Assembly: GCF_025263565.1 (NCBI RefSeq)
Contig: NZ_CP079865.1
Coordinates: 6,200,001 to 6,264,000 of the forward strand
Length of the DNA: 64,000 bases
Direction of reading: 5' to 3'
DNA from: Mycobacterium sp. SMC-8
Lineage (GTDB): Bacteria; Actinomycetota; Actinomycetes; Mycobacteriales; Mycobacteriaceae
The position numbers were made by a program, and so were the translations under genes. The notes below the pieces were generated by a model. That model ran no database searches. It was given only the letters and a program-made list of their open reading frames with translations, and was not told where the DNA came from. Within the stretch, counting starts at the first letter, position 1. The number at the start of each line of letters is the position of its first letter. Below are positions 27,188-37,751 of this stretch, piece by piece.

Positions 27188-27634
27188 TCAATCCTTCGAA
27201 TCCGTGTCGAGCACGTTCAGCCCGTCGCTGCGGATCTTTTTCAGGACGGGGATGCTCGTGCTCATCACGAGCAGCGCCTGGAAGATCGCGAGGCCGAAGA
27301 GCACGGCGATGCCGCCGTGTTCCCGGAACAGGAACGCGACGGTCAGCGCGACGGCGGTGATGACGAGTAGACGTGTCGCCGAGTTCACCGCCATCTTCTT
27401 CTTCAAGGGGTGTTCCTCGGCGGTGATGGACTCCACGGCCCGGCGCACGAGCAGGGCGTTGACCAGCCCCAGGCCGAGGCCGAGGCCGAAGAACGCGCCG
27501 AAGAGGATATTGCCGGTGAACCCTGAGGCCAGAAGTGCAACCGCGGTCAGCGCGACGCACACGATGAGCAGACGCACGGGTCGGAAAGCAACGGACGGAA
27601 ACACCAACGGCGCATCTTGCGCTGGCGTCGTCAC
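27188..27634 (-). CDS. atpI: AtpI-like membrane protein
   Basis: A 148-residue protein with about four hydrophobic segments (residues ~18-36, 40-58, 86-104, 108-125), in the Rv1303 position at the head of the atp operon. AtpI-family proteins assist c-ring or F0 assembly in other bacteria; the assignment here rests mainly on position and topology. Confidence 0.85.
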   Translation of the reverse strand: MTTPAQDAPLVFPSVAFRPVRLLIVCVALTAVALLASGFTGNILFGAFFGLGLGLGLVNALLVRRAVESITAEEHPLKKKMAVNSATRLLVITAVALTVAFLFREHGGIAVLFGLAIFQALLVMSTSIPVLKKIRSDGLNVLDTDSKD

Positions 27635-27854
27635 TGCTTCACCTCAATCCGGCGGTCATCAAGCATCGATGGGAACTTCCCGAGCGTCCTGTGCGTGGCG
27701 CCCGTAGCGTAACGGAGGGCGTCGGGCGCGCTGGAATCACCCAAGGGGTTGCTCCCTGTTTCGGTCCAAATGTGGTCATTGCGCCAGCCCGGCCGATGCT
27801 CTGATCGATGCCATCGAACCGCCCGGAGGCCGGCAACCCGCGAGGTCTTTTTTC

Positions 27855-27871
27855 GGGTTCTTATTGAACCC
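27855..27871. terminator. Hairpin between wecA and the atp operon
   Basis: Arms GGGTTC and GAACCC (6 bp) around a 5-nt loop lie between the atpI start and the wecA stop, inside the 270-nt gap. The gap also must hold the atp promoter. A T-run sits on the plus-strand side only, so termination of wecA is not assured. Confidence 0.3.
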
Positions 27872-27904
27872 TAACACATGGTGAGGGCCACAAAAGAGGG
27901 CCTA

Positions 27905-29122
27905 CTACTTTTTGTCGTACACCTCGTCCGGCGCACCGTTTCGGCGGCCCAGCAACGGGATCAGCGTCACGACGATCGCGACCACGACCGCACCCGCCAT
28001 CACCGCTCCGGTGTGCCGCGGATCGAAGAAGATCGTGCTGGCGGCGCCCAGCGCGGCGATACCGACCCACAGGTAGATGAGCAGCACCACCCGGCGGTGC
28101 GAGTGACCGATCTCCAGCAGCCGATGGTGCAGGTGCATCTTGTCGGGACTGAACGGGCTCAACCCCTTGCGGGTGCGCCGGATGATGGCCAGCAGCATGT
28201 CCAGGGCGGGCACGAACACCACGGCCACCACCAGTAGGAACGGAGAGAGCAGCGCGAAGACGTCCCGCGCGCCGTAGGCGGTCTGCGAGATCGGGCCCGC
28301 GGCCGTGGTGGACGCGGCCGCCAGCATCAAGCCGATCAGCATGGATCCGGAGTCACCCATGAAGATCCGCGCCTTGTGGAAGTTGTGCGGCAGGAATCCC
28401 AGGCAGGCGCCGGCGAGCACGACGGAGATCACCGCGGGCGGGTAGAACAGCACATCGCCGCCGTGGTCGCGAAGCAGGCCGACCGAGAACATGCAGATCG
28501 CGGATGCGGTGATCAGGCCGAGACCGGCCGCCAACCCGTCGAGGCCGTCGACGAAGTTCATCGCGTTGACGAGGGCAACGGTGAACGCGAGCGTCAGCAG
28601 GATGGACGCCACCTGGTCGAGCACGATGGTGCCGACCCCGCCGATCGGGATGTAGAGCACGCTCCAGGCCACACCCATGGTCACCATCACGCTGGCGGCG
28701 GTGATCTGGCCGGCGAACTTCGTCAGCGCGTCGAGGCCCCAGCGGTCGTCGATGAGTCCGACCACCATGATCAGCCCGCCCGCGACCACGACCGCAGGCA
28801 TCCCCGACGAGTACACGAAGCCACGGGTGAGCGCCGGTAGCTGCGACGCCAGCAGCACGGCCGCGACGACGCCGACGTACATCGCCAAGCCGCCCATCCT
28901 CGGGACGGGCTGCAGGTGCACGTCGCGTTCCCGGGGGTAGGCCACCGCACCCCAGCGGGTAGCGAGCACCCGTACCAGGCCGGTGGCCAGATAGGTGATG
29001 ATCGCGGCGGTCAGACCGACCAGCGCGAGTTCGCGCAGCGGCACCCCCGCGCCGCGGTCGGAGAGCGCCATGAGGCTCTCCCCTGCCAGCGCGACCGTCT
29101 CGGACGCCGAACCCAGTTGCAC
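27905..29122 (-). CDS. wecA: Decaprenyl-phosphate N-acetylglucosaminephosphotransferase WecA
   Basis: A polytopic membrane enzyme (405 residues) that moves GlcNAc-1-phosphate from UDP-GlcNAc to decaprenyl phosphate, starting the arabinogalactan linker of the mycobacterial wall. The family motifs are VGLIDDRWGLDALTKF, VNAMNFVDGLDGLAAG, IFMGDSGSM and PDKMHLHHRLLEIGHS. The frame is open to a TTG at 29137 overlapping the sua5 stop, but the GTG at 29122 gives VQLGSASE, which aligns with the start of the M. tuberculosis protein. Confidence 0.94.
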   Translation of the reverse strand: MQLGSASETVALAGESLMALSDRGAGVPLRELALVGLTAAIITYLATGLVRVLATRWGAVAYPRERDVHLQPVPRMGGLAMYVGVVAAVLLASQLPALTRGFVYSSGMPAVVVAGGLIMVVGLIDDRWGLDALTKFAGQITAASVMVTMGVAWSVLYIPIGGVGTIVLDQVASILLTLAFTVALVNAMNFVDGLDGLAAGLGLITASAICMFSVGLLRDHGGDVLFYPPAVISVVLAGACLGFLPHNFHKARIFMGDSGSMLIGLMLAAASTTAAGPISQTAYGARDVFALLSPFLLVVAVVFVPALDMLLAIIRRTRKGLSPFSPDKMHLHHRLLEIGHSHRRVVLLIYLWVGIAALGAASTIFFDPRHTGAVMAGAVVVAIVVTLIPLLGRRNGAPDEVYDKK

Positions 29123-29133
29123 AGAACTCCAGA

Positions 29134-29799
29134 TCAATCCGGCGGGGTGGTCAGGGTCGCTGCATCGACGCCGAGCACACCGGCGATCGCGTCCACTGAC
29201 ACCGGGCCTTCCCGCAGCACCCGCGGGTGCGGTCCGGTGAGATCGACGATCGTCGACGCCGCCTGCTGTTCGGCAGGGCCTCCGTCGAGGTAGACCTCGA
29301 CGCGATCGCCGAGTTGCTCGCGGGCCTGCACGGCGGTGACCGCGGGGGGATGGCCCGAGATGTTGGCGCTGGACACGGCCATCGGTCCGACGGCGCGCAG
29401 CAGTTCGATCGCGACGGGATGAAGCGGCATCCGCAGCATCACGGTGCCGTTCGCGTCACCGAGGTCCCACTGCAGCGACGGGGCCTGGTGCACCACCAGG
29501 CTCAACGCACCCGGCCAGAACGCCCGGATCAGCTCCTTGGCGCTGTTGGGAACCGAATAGACCAGGCCCTGGATGGTGTGCCACGAGCCGACGAGCACGG
29601 GCACGGGCATGTTGCGTCCACGGCCTTTGGCCGCCAGCAGCGCCGCGACCGCGTCGCTGTCGAACGCGTCGGCACCTATGCCGTACACGGTGTCGGTGGG
29701 CATCACGACCAGTCGACCGCCCTTGAGCGCACTGATCGCCGACGCGATACCGGCCTCTCGCTGCGCGGGATCGGTGCAGTCGAAGATCACGTCGCTCAT
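29134..29799 (-). CDS. L-threonylcarbamoyladenylate synthase (Sua5/YrdC family)
   Basis: A 221-residue enzyme that makes threonylcarbamoyl-AMP from threonine, bicarbonate and ATP for the t6A37 tRNA modification. The nucleotide-binding fold shows VMPTDTVYGIGADAF and the SxN motif is in GPMAVSSANISGHPP. It is in the conserved prfA-prmC-sua5-wecA order (Rv1301 position). Confidence 0.93.
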   Translation of the reverse strand: MSDVIFDCTDPAQREAGIASAISALKGGRLVVMPTDTVYGIGADAFDSDAVAALLAAKGRGRNMPVPVLVGSWHTIQGLVYSVPNSAKELIRAFWPGALSLVVHQAPSLQWDLGDANGTVMLRMPLHPVAIELLRAVGPMAVSSANISGHPPAVTAVQAREQLGDRVEVYLDGGPAEQQAASTIVDLTGPHPRVLREGPVSVDAIAGVLGVDAATLTTPPD

Positions 29800-29844
29800 A
29801 CGCGATCCGCCTCCGCTTCTCGCTGGTTCACGTTGATCAGCCTC

Positions 29845-30695
29845 TCACCCGGCCCGTTCCGCGGTCACGAAACGCGGCCGGCCGGTGAGGTCGTGTCGCG
29901 CCGTGACGTCGGTGAATGCCCCGGTTGCGGACAACGCCGCGACGGTCAGTCCGGAAGTGGTGTCGTCGTGTTCGATGCCGCATCGCCCGCCCGGCCGCAA
30001 CAGTCGTGCCGCCACGTCGACGATGCGGTCGATCACGGACATCCCGTCCGCGCCGCCGAACAACGCATGGTGTGGATCATGTTGCGCCACTTCAGGTTCG
30101 AGCTCGGCGCCGACGGGAATATAGGGCGGGTTGGCGACCAGCAGGTCGACCGTGCCGTCGAGCTCGCTCAGCGTGTCCTCGGCGGTGACGTCGGCCCGGA
30201 TCACCGAAACGGCCGTGCCGGAGGCATTACGGTGCGCGTACTGCAGCGCGGAATCGGAGTCGTCGACGGCGATCACCTCGGCCTTTGGGAAGTTCACCGA
30301 CAGCGCCAGTGCCAGCGCACCGGAGCCGGTGCACAGATCGACGATCCGCGACCGCGCCGGAAGCCGCTGCGCCAGCGCCCATTCCAGAAGAGCCTCGGTT
30401 TCGGGTCGCGGTATGAACACGCCGGGCCCGACCTGCACGGTGACGGATCCGAACGCGGCGACGCCGGTGAGGTGTTGCAGCGGTATGCGATCAGCGCGCC
30501 TGGCCACCAGGTCACGGAACCGCGCGGCGAACGCGTCGTCGGGCTCTGTGAATCTGAGGCGACCCCGGTCGATGCCTGCCACGTGGGCGGCCAGCAGCTC
30601 GGCGTCGACCCGCGGCGACCCGACCCCGGCTGCGGCCAGCACGTCGGCGGCGTCGTCGATCAACTGACGCATCGTCACCGGCCGGTCGGCTACGT

Positions 30696-30699
<4 letters not shown>
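29845..30699 (-). CDS. prmC: Peptide chain release factor N5-glutamine methyltransferase
   Basis: A 284-residue SAM-dependent methyltransferase that modifies the Gln of the GGQ motif in release factors. The SAM motif is [16 protein letters not shown] and the substrate-binding NPPY is in [13 protein letters not shown]. The GTG at 30699 overlaps the prfA stop (GTGA), coupling the modifier to its substrate. The frame is open much further upstream, inside prfA, but that part is shadow. Confidence 0.94.
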
Positions 30700-31769
<1,070 letters not shown>

Positions 31770-31862
31770 CTCGCCTCCTCAGCTCTCGGTCTGGACTCTC
31801 CTTGATGCGCGAAACGGCGCCCGGCCTGCGCATATGCAGCAGAGCGGGCGCCGTTGCGGCAG

Positions 31863-32075
31863 CTACTTGGTGCGCTTGCCGTAGCGCTTCTCGAAGCGGG
31901 CGACGCGACCGCCGCTGTCGAGGATCTTCTGCTTACCGGTGTAGAACGGGTGGCACTGCGAGCAGACCTCGACGGTGATCTGGCCGCTCTGCTTGGTGCT
32001 GCGGGTGTTGAAGGTCGCCCCACAACCACACAGCACGGTGGTCTCGACGTAGTCAGGATGAATGCCCGATTTCAT
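31863..32075 (-). CDS. rpmE: 50S ribosomal protein L31
   Basis: A 70-residue L31 starting [19 protein letters not shown]. The zinc-binding cysteines (CGC and CSQCH) are kept, so this is the C+ form that is replaced by a C- paralogue under zinc starvation in mycobacteria. The ATG at 32075 is chosen by family length; the frame continues upstream without coding character. Confidence 0.96.
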   Translation of the reverse strand: MKSGIHPDYVETTVLCGCGATFNTRSTKQSGQITVEVCSQCHPFYTGKQKILDSGGRVARFEKRYGKRTK

Positions 32076-32238
32076 GGTTTCCTCTTCGATCGTGGCCCCG
32101 GGTCGCCCTCCCCGTTCTGGGAGGCTGCGGCGTGAACCGGAACCGAGGTGTCGGCGGTCCACCCGGCCGGAAGCCGGCAGACTGGCACTGATTATGCCAG
32201 GTCAACCGCCAGCAGCCTAAACGCGCGGTCGGCGTCCA

Positions 32239-33819
32239 CTATTCCTGGTCGGCGACCCTGCGGTAGCCGGAGCCGTCGCGTCGCCACAGTGTCCGGCCCG
32301 CGGGCCGCACCCCCATCGCGATGAGCTCGCGTTTGAGGATCTTGTTGGTGGCCGTGCTCGGCAGCTCGTCGGCGATCCACACGTGCCGGGGCCACGCCTT
32401 CGGTGACAGGTCGGGCTGGGCGGCCAGGAACCGGGCGAACTCGTCGGGGGTGAGCCTCGCCTCGTCCTGCAGCACGATCGCGGCCATCACCTGGTCGCCG
32501 ACGAACTCGTCGGGCACCGGGTACACCGCCACCATGCTGATGGCCGGTTGCCGGATCAGGATGCGCTCGATCGGGGCCGCGGTCATGTTCTCGCCGTCCA
32601 CCCGCATCCAGTCCGCGGTGCGGCCGGCGAGGTAGATCCAGCCGTCGGCGTCCCGGTAGGCAAGATCGCCGGACCAGAACATGCCGTGCCGCATCCGGTC
32701 GTCGGTGGCGTCCTGGTCGTTGTAGTAGCCGGCGAACATCCCGGCGCCCTGGGTGTTGACCAGCTCCCCGATCGCGTCGTCGGCGTTGCGCAGCGCGCCG
32801 TGCTCGTCGAACTCGGCGACTGCGCACTCGGTGAGGGTTGCGGAGTTGTAGATGGCGACGCCGGGAAAGCCCTTGCCGATGGAGCCGGGCGGACAGCCTT
32901 CCTCGCGGGTCACGGTGACCGCGTTCTCGGTGGATCCGAAGCCGTCCCACACGTCGCACCCGAAACGGCGGGAGAACTCGGCGATGTCGCGGTCGGTGGC
33001 CTCGTTACCGAACGCCACCCGGAGCGGGTTGTCGATGTCGTCGGGCCGCTCGGGAGCGGCCAGGATGTAGGCCAGCGGTTTGCCGACGTAGTTCATATAG
33101 GTGGCGCCGTAGCGGCGGATGTCGTCGACGAAGCGCGACGCGCTGAAGTGCGCGGGAGCCATCGCGGCGCCGGAGTTGACCGCGACGGCCCAGCCGGCCA
33201 GCACCGCGTTGCTGTGGAACAGCGGCATCGACAGGTAGCAGACGTCGTCGGAGGTGAGCTGGTAGCGGCCCACCAGCGCCGCGCCGGCCAGCACCACCAT
33301 CGCCTGCATCATCTTCACGGCCTTGGGGTCCCCGCTGGTGCCCGAGGTGAAGATCAGCATGAATGTGTCGGTCGCGGCGACCTCTCGGTGCGGCGTCAGA
33401 GGTCCGGCCGCGACGGTGAGCTCCTTCCATGCCGGGGTGCCGACCTCGAGCACCCGCACCCCGGTGAGGTCGAGGCCGTCGAGCAGGTTCCGGTGATCGC
33501 CGTCGGTGATCAAGAACTGGCAGTCGGCCCGGTGGATGTCGCGGGCGAGCGCTTCGCCGCGGCGCGTGTTGTTGATTCCGCACAGCACGTAACCGCCCAG
33601 CCCGGCCGCGGCCATCGCGGTGAGCATGTCCGGAGTGTTGCCGAGCAGCACCCCGACATGCAGGGGCCGATCGGGGTGTGCCGCGCCGATCAGCGCCGCC
33701 GCTTGGGCAGCGGCCTCGTCGAGGTGCTCCCGCCAGGTCCAGGTGCGCCCCTTGTAGGTGATCGCGACGGCGTCGCTGTCCGCGCGTTCCCGCAGCAGCT
33801 GCTGCACTGTCTCGGCCAA
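32239..33819 (-). CDS. Acyl-CoA synthetase (FadD1/FadD17-like)
   Basis: A 526-residue AMP-binding enzyme that activates a carboxylic acid through an acyl-adenylate to acyl-CoA. The P-loop is MLIFTSGTSGDPKAVK, followed by DGFGSTENAV and the hinge SGDLAYRDADGWIYLAGRTADWMR; the catalytic Lys is in TATNKILKREL. It closely resembles mycobacterial FadD1 and FadD17. The chosen start is a TTG at 33819, giving MAETVQQLL, because a GGAGGTGG ribosome site lies just upstream; a longer frame to 33849 would bury that site. It is divergent from a TetR regulator. Confidence 0.9.
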   Translation of the reverse strand: MAETVQQLLRERADSDAVAITYKGRTWTWREHLDEAAAQAAALIGAAHPDRPLHVGVLLGNTPDMLTAMAAAGLGGYVLCGINNTRRGEALARDIHRADCQFLITDGDHRNLLDGLDLTGVRVLEVGTPAWKELTVAAGPLTPHREVAATDTFMLIFTSGTSGDPKAVKMMQAMVVLAGAALVGRYQLTSDDVCYLSMPLFHSNAVLAGWAVAVNSGAAMAPAHFSASRFVDDIRRYGATYMNYVGKPLAYILAAPERPDDIDNPLRVAFGNEATDRDIAEFSRRFGCDVWDGFGSTENAVTVTREEGCPPGSIGKGFPGVAIYNSATLTECAVAEFDEHGALRNADDAIGELVNTQGAGMFAGYYNDQDATDDRMRHGMFWSGDLAYRDADGWIYLAGRTADWMRVDGENMTAAPIERILIRQPAISMVAVYPVPDEFVGDQVMAAIVLQDEARLTPDEFARFLAAQPDLSPKAWPRHVWIADELPSTATNKILKRELIAMGVRPAGRTLWRRDGSGYRRVADQE

Positions 33820-33834
33820 ACCCGGTCCACCTCC

Positions 33835-33910
33835 AAATGAACAGATCAAGAAAACTGTCTACTGTTCCGACCGGACGAAGCGTACCTCAGCCGTCCCGCC
33901 CCGTTCATTT
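33835..33910. promoter_or_regulatory. Inverted repeats between fadD and tetR
   Basis: The 99-nt divergent gap has two dyads: AAATGAAC at 33835-33842 with its exact complement GTTCATTT at 33903-33910, and GAACAG at 33839-33844 with CTGTTC at 33862-33867. One arm of each is shared. These are candidate operators for the TetR protein, which would then control fadD and itself. Confidence 0.45.
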
Positions 33911-33918
33911 GCGAAGAT

Positions 33919-34569
33919 ATGTTGATGAACGCCGCCGCCGTAGCGAATCCAGTGCCGAATTCGGGGGCCAAGCCCGAGATCAGGCCGGTCCGGGACCGGT
34001 TGATCGATGCGGCCGAACAGTGCCTGATTGCCAAGGGGATTCGCGCGACCACCGTTTCCGAGGTCGCCGAGGTGGCCGGCGTCAGCCGCGGATGGCTCTA
34101 CCGCCACTTCCCCGACAAGAACGAACTTCTCGGCGCCGCGATCGTCCGCCTCAACGACGCGTTCTGGACCGAGTCCCGCACCCGCCTCGACACGCTGACC
34201 GGACTCGACGAGCAGATCGCGGCGGGGGTGGAACTGGCGCGCAGGGAATCCGAGGCGCCCGGAGCGCTGGTGCTCAAGCTGCGCCAGGAGGAGCCGGAGG
34301 CTTTCACCGCATGCGTCGGACTGGGCGTGCGGGGACTCATCCCCGAGATCGCGGCGTTCTGGGAGCCCTACGTGCAGGCCGCTGTCGAGCGCGGTGAGAT
34401 TCACCCGGGCACCGATCGCGCCGAGGCCGCCGAGTGGATTGCCCGGATCATGATGAGCCTGGCCACGGTCCCGGGCGAGAAGTGCGACGTCGACAATCGC
34501 GAATCGGTGCTGCGGCATGCCCGCCGCTACCTGGTTGCGGCCCTGCGCAGCGATCCAGCCGGGAGCTGA
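33919..34569 (+). CDS. TetR-family transcriptional regulator
   Basis: A 216-residue regulator. The DNA-binding HTH is RDRLIDAAEQCLIAKGIRATTVSEVAEVAGVSRGWLYRHFPDKNELL (residues ~25-72); the rest is an all-helical ligand domain. It is divergent from the acyl-CoA synthetase gene, which is its most likely target, with an acyl-CoA-type ligand as inference. Confidence 0.88.
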   Translation: MLMNAAAVANPVPNSGAKPEIRPVRDRLIDAAEQCLIAKGIRATTVSEVAEVAGVSRGWLYRHFPDKNELLGAAIVRLNDAFWTESRTRLDTLTGLDEQIAAGVELARRESEAPGALVLKLRQEEPEAFTACVGLGVRGLIPEIAAFWEPYVQAAVERGEIHPGTDRAEAAEWIARIMMSLATVPGEKCDVDNRESVLRHARRYLVAALRSDPAGS

Positions 34570-34570
34570 G

Positions 34571-35173
34571 CTAGCCGAATTGCTGGGCGGTCTGACGTCC
34601 GGTCATCAGCAGGAGTAGGGCACTGATCGGCGCCGCAACCTCGCGGCCGTCGCCGGCGACGAAGTCGGCATCGGTGGCGACCAGGCGGGTTCCGGCCAGC
34701 CGGCGGCGGGCGTGGAACGGAAAGCCCGTCGCCCAGACACGTTCGGCGGCCGCGGCCGCGGCATCGACGGGCATGGGCCGGTCGACGCCGAGCGGAATGC
34801 AGATGTCCTGGGTGTGGACCAGCACGTCGATCAACGGTTCGAGCGCGGTGGTTCCAGGCGGGTGGCGCCGGCTGCCGACGACGGCACGCAGATTCGCCGC
34901 GATCTCGGCGGGCGTCCTGGCGTCGGTGACCGCCATCCGGTTCACCACGGCGTTGAAGCGGAAGCCACTGCGCGCGGCCTCCACGAGCATGCGCGGGGTG
35001 CTGATCGTCGAATGCGTGAGATGGGCGGCGACGTTGCGGACGGTCCAGCCGGCGCACAGCGACGGCGAGTCCCAGAGCGCCGGGTCGCCCGCGTCGATCT
35101 CGTCGAGGAGGTCGGCAAGCTCGGACCGCTGCGTGTCGATGTGATGCCAGACGGCGTTGCTGTCCACGGTCAC
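34571..35173 (-). CDS. DinB/maleylpyruvate-isomerase-like protein
   Basis: A 200-residue four-helix-bundle protein of the mycothiol-dependent maleylpyruvate isomerase/DinB superfamily. The family pattern is SPSLCAGWTVRNVAAHLTHS, with metal-ligand His candidates here and in DVLVHTQDICIPLG. Members are metal-dependent mycothiol S-transferases or detoxification enzymes. It is divergent from a MarR regulator. The GTG at 35173 is used; a GTG two codons later is equally possible. Confidence 0.82.
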   Translation of the reverse strand: MTVDSNAVWHHIDTQRSELADLLDEIDAGDPALWDSPSLCAGWTVRNVAAHLTHSTISTPRMLVEAARSGFRFNAVVNRMAVTDARTPAEIAANLRAVVGSRRHPPGTTALEPLIDVLVHTQDICIPLGVDRPMPVDAAAAAAERVWATGFPFHARRRLAGTRLVATDADFVAGDGREVAAPISALLLLMTGRQTAQQFG

Positions 35174-35190
35174 CCCCGAGGTGGTTTTAA

Positions 35191-35231
35191 GTCAGTTTCA
35201 CTGACGAATTTAGTCAGCATCTCGTACTAAA
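35191..35231. promoter_or_regulatory. Candidate MarR operators
   Basis: Two dyads lie in the 66-nt divergent gap: GTCAGT-TTC-ACTGAC at 35191-35205 and TTTAGT-N11-ACTAAA at 35209-35231. MarR repressors usually bind such short palindromes in their own divergent promoter, so both genes are likely repressed together. Confidence 0.5.
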
Positions 35232-35239
35232 GTCAACGC

Positions 35240-35674
35240 ATGGATTCCCAGCCCGGCACCGCGGTGCTGATGTACATCGCCCACCGCGAGGTTCAGAGTC
35301 GGGTGATGGCCGCGCTGGCCCGGTCGGGGGTGGACGACGTGACGGTTGCGCAGTCACGGCTGCTGCAGCGGCTGGACCCGGCCGGGATGCGGCTGACCGA
35401 TCTGGCTGAACAGGCCCGGGTGACCAAGCAGACCGCGGGTGCGCTGATCGACCAACTCGAGCGTGCAGGGTACGTCACGCGCCTGCCGGATCCCTCGGAC
35501 GCCCGGGCGCGTGTGGTGACACTGACCGACAAGGGGGCCGAGCTGTGCCGGCGGGCCGGGGCGGAGGTGGCACGCATCGAGCAGGAATGGCGGAAGCACC
35601 TGGGCGACAAGGCTTTCGATGCGATGCGCACAGCGCTTCTATCGCTGCGCGAGATCACCGACCCCTACCTGTGA
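35240..35674 (+). CDS. MarR-family transcriptional regulator
   Basis: A 144-residue winged-helix regulator. The recognition region is MRLTDLAEQARVTKQTAGALIDQLERAGYVTRLPDPSDARARVVTLTDKG, with the classic wing. It is divergent from the DinB-like gene and probably represses it in answer to a small aromatic or thiol-reactive compound, as is typical for MarR pairs. Confidence 0.9.
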   Translation: MDSQPGTAVLMYIAHREVQSRVMAALARSGVDDVTVAQSRLLQRLDPAGMRLTDLAEQARVTKQTAGALIDQLERAGYVTRLPDPSDARARVVTLTDKGAELCRRAGAEVARIEQEWRKHLGDKAFDAMRTALLSLREITDPYL

Positions 35675-35723
35675 GGCCCGGTGTGGCCGGCCGTGCTCGG
35701 CACGGGCGACCACACCGCACCAC

Positions 35724-37751
35724 TCAGTCGTTGTCGGCGCCGCCGGGGGTGTTCTTCGACACCTGGACCAGGAACTCGTAGTTGTTCTTGGTCTTACGCA
35801 GCTGGCTCATCAGCAGATCGATGGCCTGATGCGGATCGAGCCCGGACAGCACGCGGCGGAGCTTGTGCACGATGGCGAACTCATCGGGCGAGAGCAGCAG
35901 CTCGTCCTTGCGGGTGCCCGACGGGTTGACGTCCACCGCCGGGAACACCCGGCGCTCGGCGATCTTGCGGTCAAGCTTGAGCTCGGCGTTACCGGTGCCC
36001 TTGAACTCTTCGAAAATCACCGTGTCACCGGTCGAGCCGGTCTCGACCATGGCCGTGGCGATGATCGTCAGCGAGCCGCCCTCTTCGATGTTGCGCGCCG
36101 CGCCGAGGAACCGCTTCGGCGGATACAGGGCGGTGGAGTCCACACCCCCGGACAGGATGCGGCCCGACGCCGGCGACGCGTTGTTGTACGCGCGGCCCAG
36201 CCGGGTGATCGAGTCCAGCAGCACCACGACGTCCTTGCCCTGTTCGACCAGGCGCTTGGCCCGCTCGATCGCCAGCTCGGCGGCCTGCGTGTGATCTGAG
36301 GGCGGCCGGTCGAAGGTGGACGCGATGACCTCGCCCTTGACCGAACGCTGCATGTCGGTCACCTCTTCGGGACGCTCGTCGACGAGCACGACCATGAGGT
36401 GGCATTCGGGGTTGTTGCGGGTGATCGCGTTGGCGATGTCCTGCATGATCGTGGTCTTACCGGCCTTCGGCGGAGACACGATCAGGGCGCGCTGGCCCTT
36501 GCCGATCGGCATGATCAGGTCGATCACGCGGGTGGTCAGCTTGTCGGAGCTGGTCTCCAGGCGCAGCCGCTGGTTCGGGTACAGCGGGGTGAGCTTGGTG
36601 AACTCGGGCCGCTTCTTGGCCTCCTCCACGGGCTTGCCGTTCACGGTGTCGAGGCGCACCAGCGGGTTGAATTTCTGCCGCGGATTCTTGTCGCCGCCGT
36701 CGTTGTCACGGGGGACTCGAACGGCACCGGTCACGGCGTCGCCGCGGCGCAGGCCGTTCTTGCGGACCATGTTCATCGAGACGTACACATCGTTCGGCCC
36801 GGCCAGATATCCCGAGGTGCGGACGAACGCGTAGTTGTCGAGCACGTCGAGGATGCCGGCGACGGGCTGCACGACGTCGTCTTCGCGCAGTTCGGTCTCG
36901 CGGTCACCGCCGCCACCCCCGTCGCCACCGCGCTCGCGCCGCCGGCGGTCGCGGAACCGGCGACCACGCCGCCCCTGACGGCCGTCGCCGTCGTCGTCGC
37001 TGGTGTCGGTCGAGCGGCCGCGATTCTGACCGCCCTGCTGGTCGCCGCCGTCGGCGCGGGTGTCCGCCTCCGAATCGGACTTCGCGGTCTGACCGCCGCC
37101 CTGGCCCCTGCCTTGACCGGCGTTCTGGTTGTCCCTGCCGTCGCGGCCTTCGCGGCCACCCTGCTGGTCCTGCTGGGCTTTCTTACGGCCCTCGGCCTGA
37201 CCGGACTCCGGCTGACCGGCGTCGGTCCGGTCCTGCTTGTTCTGCTCGGCTGCGCCGTCATCGGCCTGTTCGCCGGTCTGCCCGCCGGCCCGGGGGCCGC
37301 CCTGCTCACGCGAGGACCCGCCACGCTCGCGGCGGCGGGTCTGGGGCTGCCCGTCGGCGTTCTCCTGGGAGGCGCCTTCGTCCGCCGGCTGTTCGGCGGG
37401 CTGAATCGGTACGGCAGTGTCGGCGGCGGGCGGCTGCTCGGCGGTGCCGTTCTTGGCCTGCGGCTTGTCCTTGGCTTCGCCGCGGCGTTCACGAATGGCC
37501 GCGATCAGTTCGCTCTTGCGCATGCCGGAGGCGCCTTCGACGCCGATCTCCTTGGCGAGAGCGCGCAGTTCGGGCAGCACCATGCTGGTCAGAGCGCCGC
37601 GCCGGGCCGGTGCGGCCGCCTGCGCATCACCCGCGGCGGGCGCCGCAGCGGGCGCTCCTGCATCGGCGGGTGACGAAATGTCTGCGCTCACGGTGCCAGG
37701 CAGCTCGCCGCTGTCGGAGCCGCCAGCCGTGATGAGGTCCGTATCAGTCAC
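35724..37751 (-). CDS. rho: Transcription termination factor Rho
   Basis: A 675-residue hexameric RNA helicase that ends transcription. A SAP-like N-terminal helix region (MVLPELRALAKEIGVEG...) is followed by a ~200-residue low-complexity insert rich in Gly, Gln, Asp and Arg (residues ~90-290), then the RNA-binding domain (VAGILDVLDNYAFVRTSGYL) and the ATPase with Walker A SPPKAGKTTIMQ near residue 425 and Walker B VVLVDERPEEV. E. coli Rho is 419 residues; the insert is an actinobacterial feature that adds RNA binding. It ends the argS-lysA-hom-thrC-thrB cluster. Confidence 0.97.
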   Translation of the reverse strand: MTDTDLITAGGSDSGELPGTVSADISSPADAGAPAAAPAAGDAQAAAPARRGALTSMVLPELRALAKEIGVEGASGMRKSELIAAIRERRGEAKDKPQAKNGTAEQPPAADTAVPIQPAEQPADEGASQENADGQPQTRRRERGGSSREQGGPRAGGQTGEQADDGAAEQNKQDRTDAGQPESGQAEGRKKAQQDQQGGREGRDGRDNQNAGQGRGQGGGQTAKSDSEADTRADGGDQQGGQNRGRSTDTSDDDGDGRQGRRGRRFRDRRRRERGGDGGGGGDRETELREDDVVQPVAGILDVLDNYAFVRTSGYLAGPNDVYVSMNMVRKNGLRRGDAVTGAVRVPRDNDGGDKNPRQKFNPLVRLDTVNGKPVEEAKKRPEFTKLTPLYPNQRLRLETSSDKLTTRVIDLIMPIGKGQRALIVSPPKAGKTTIMQDIANAITRNNPECHLMVVLVDERPEEVTDMQRSVKGEVIASTFDRPPSDHTQAAELAIERAKRLVEQGKDVVVLLDSITRLGRAYNNASPASGRILSGGVDSTALYPPKRFLGAARNIEEGGSLTIIATAMVETGSTGDTVIFEEFKGTGNAELKLDRKIAERRVFPAVDVNPSGTRKDELLLSPDEFAIVHKLRRVLSGLDPHQAIDLLMSQLRKTKNNYEFLVQVSKNTPGGADND

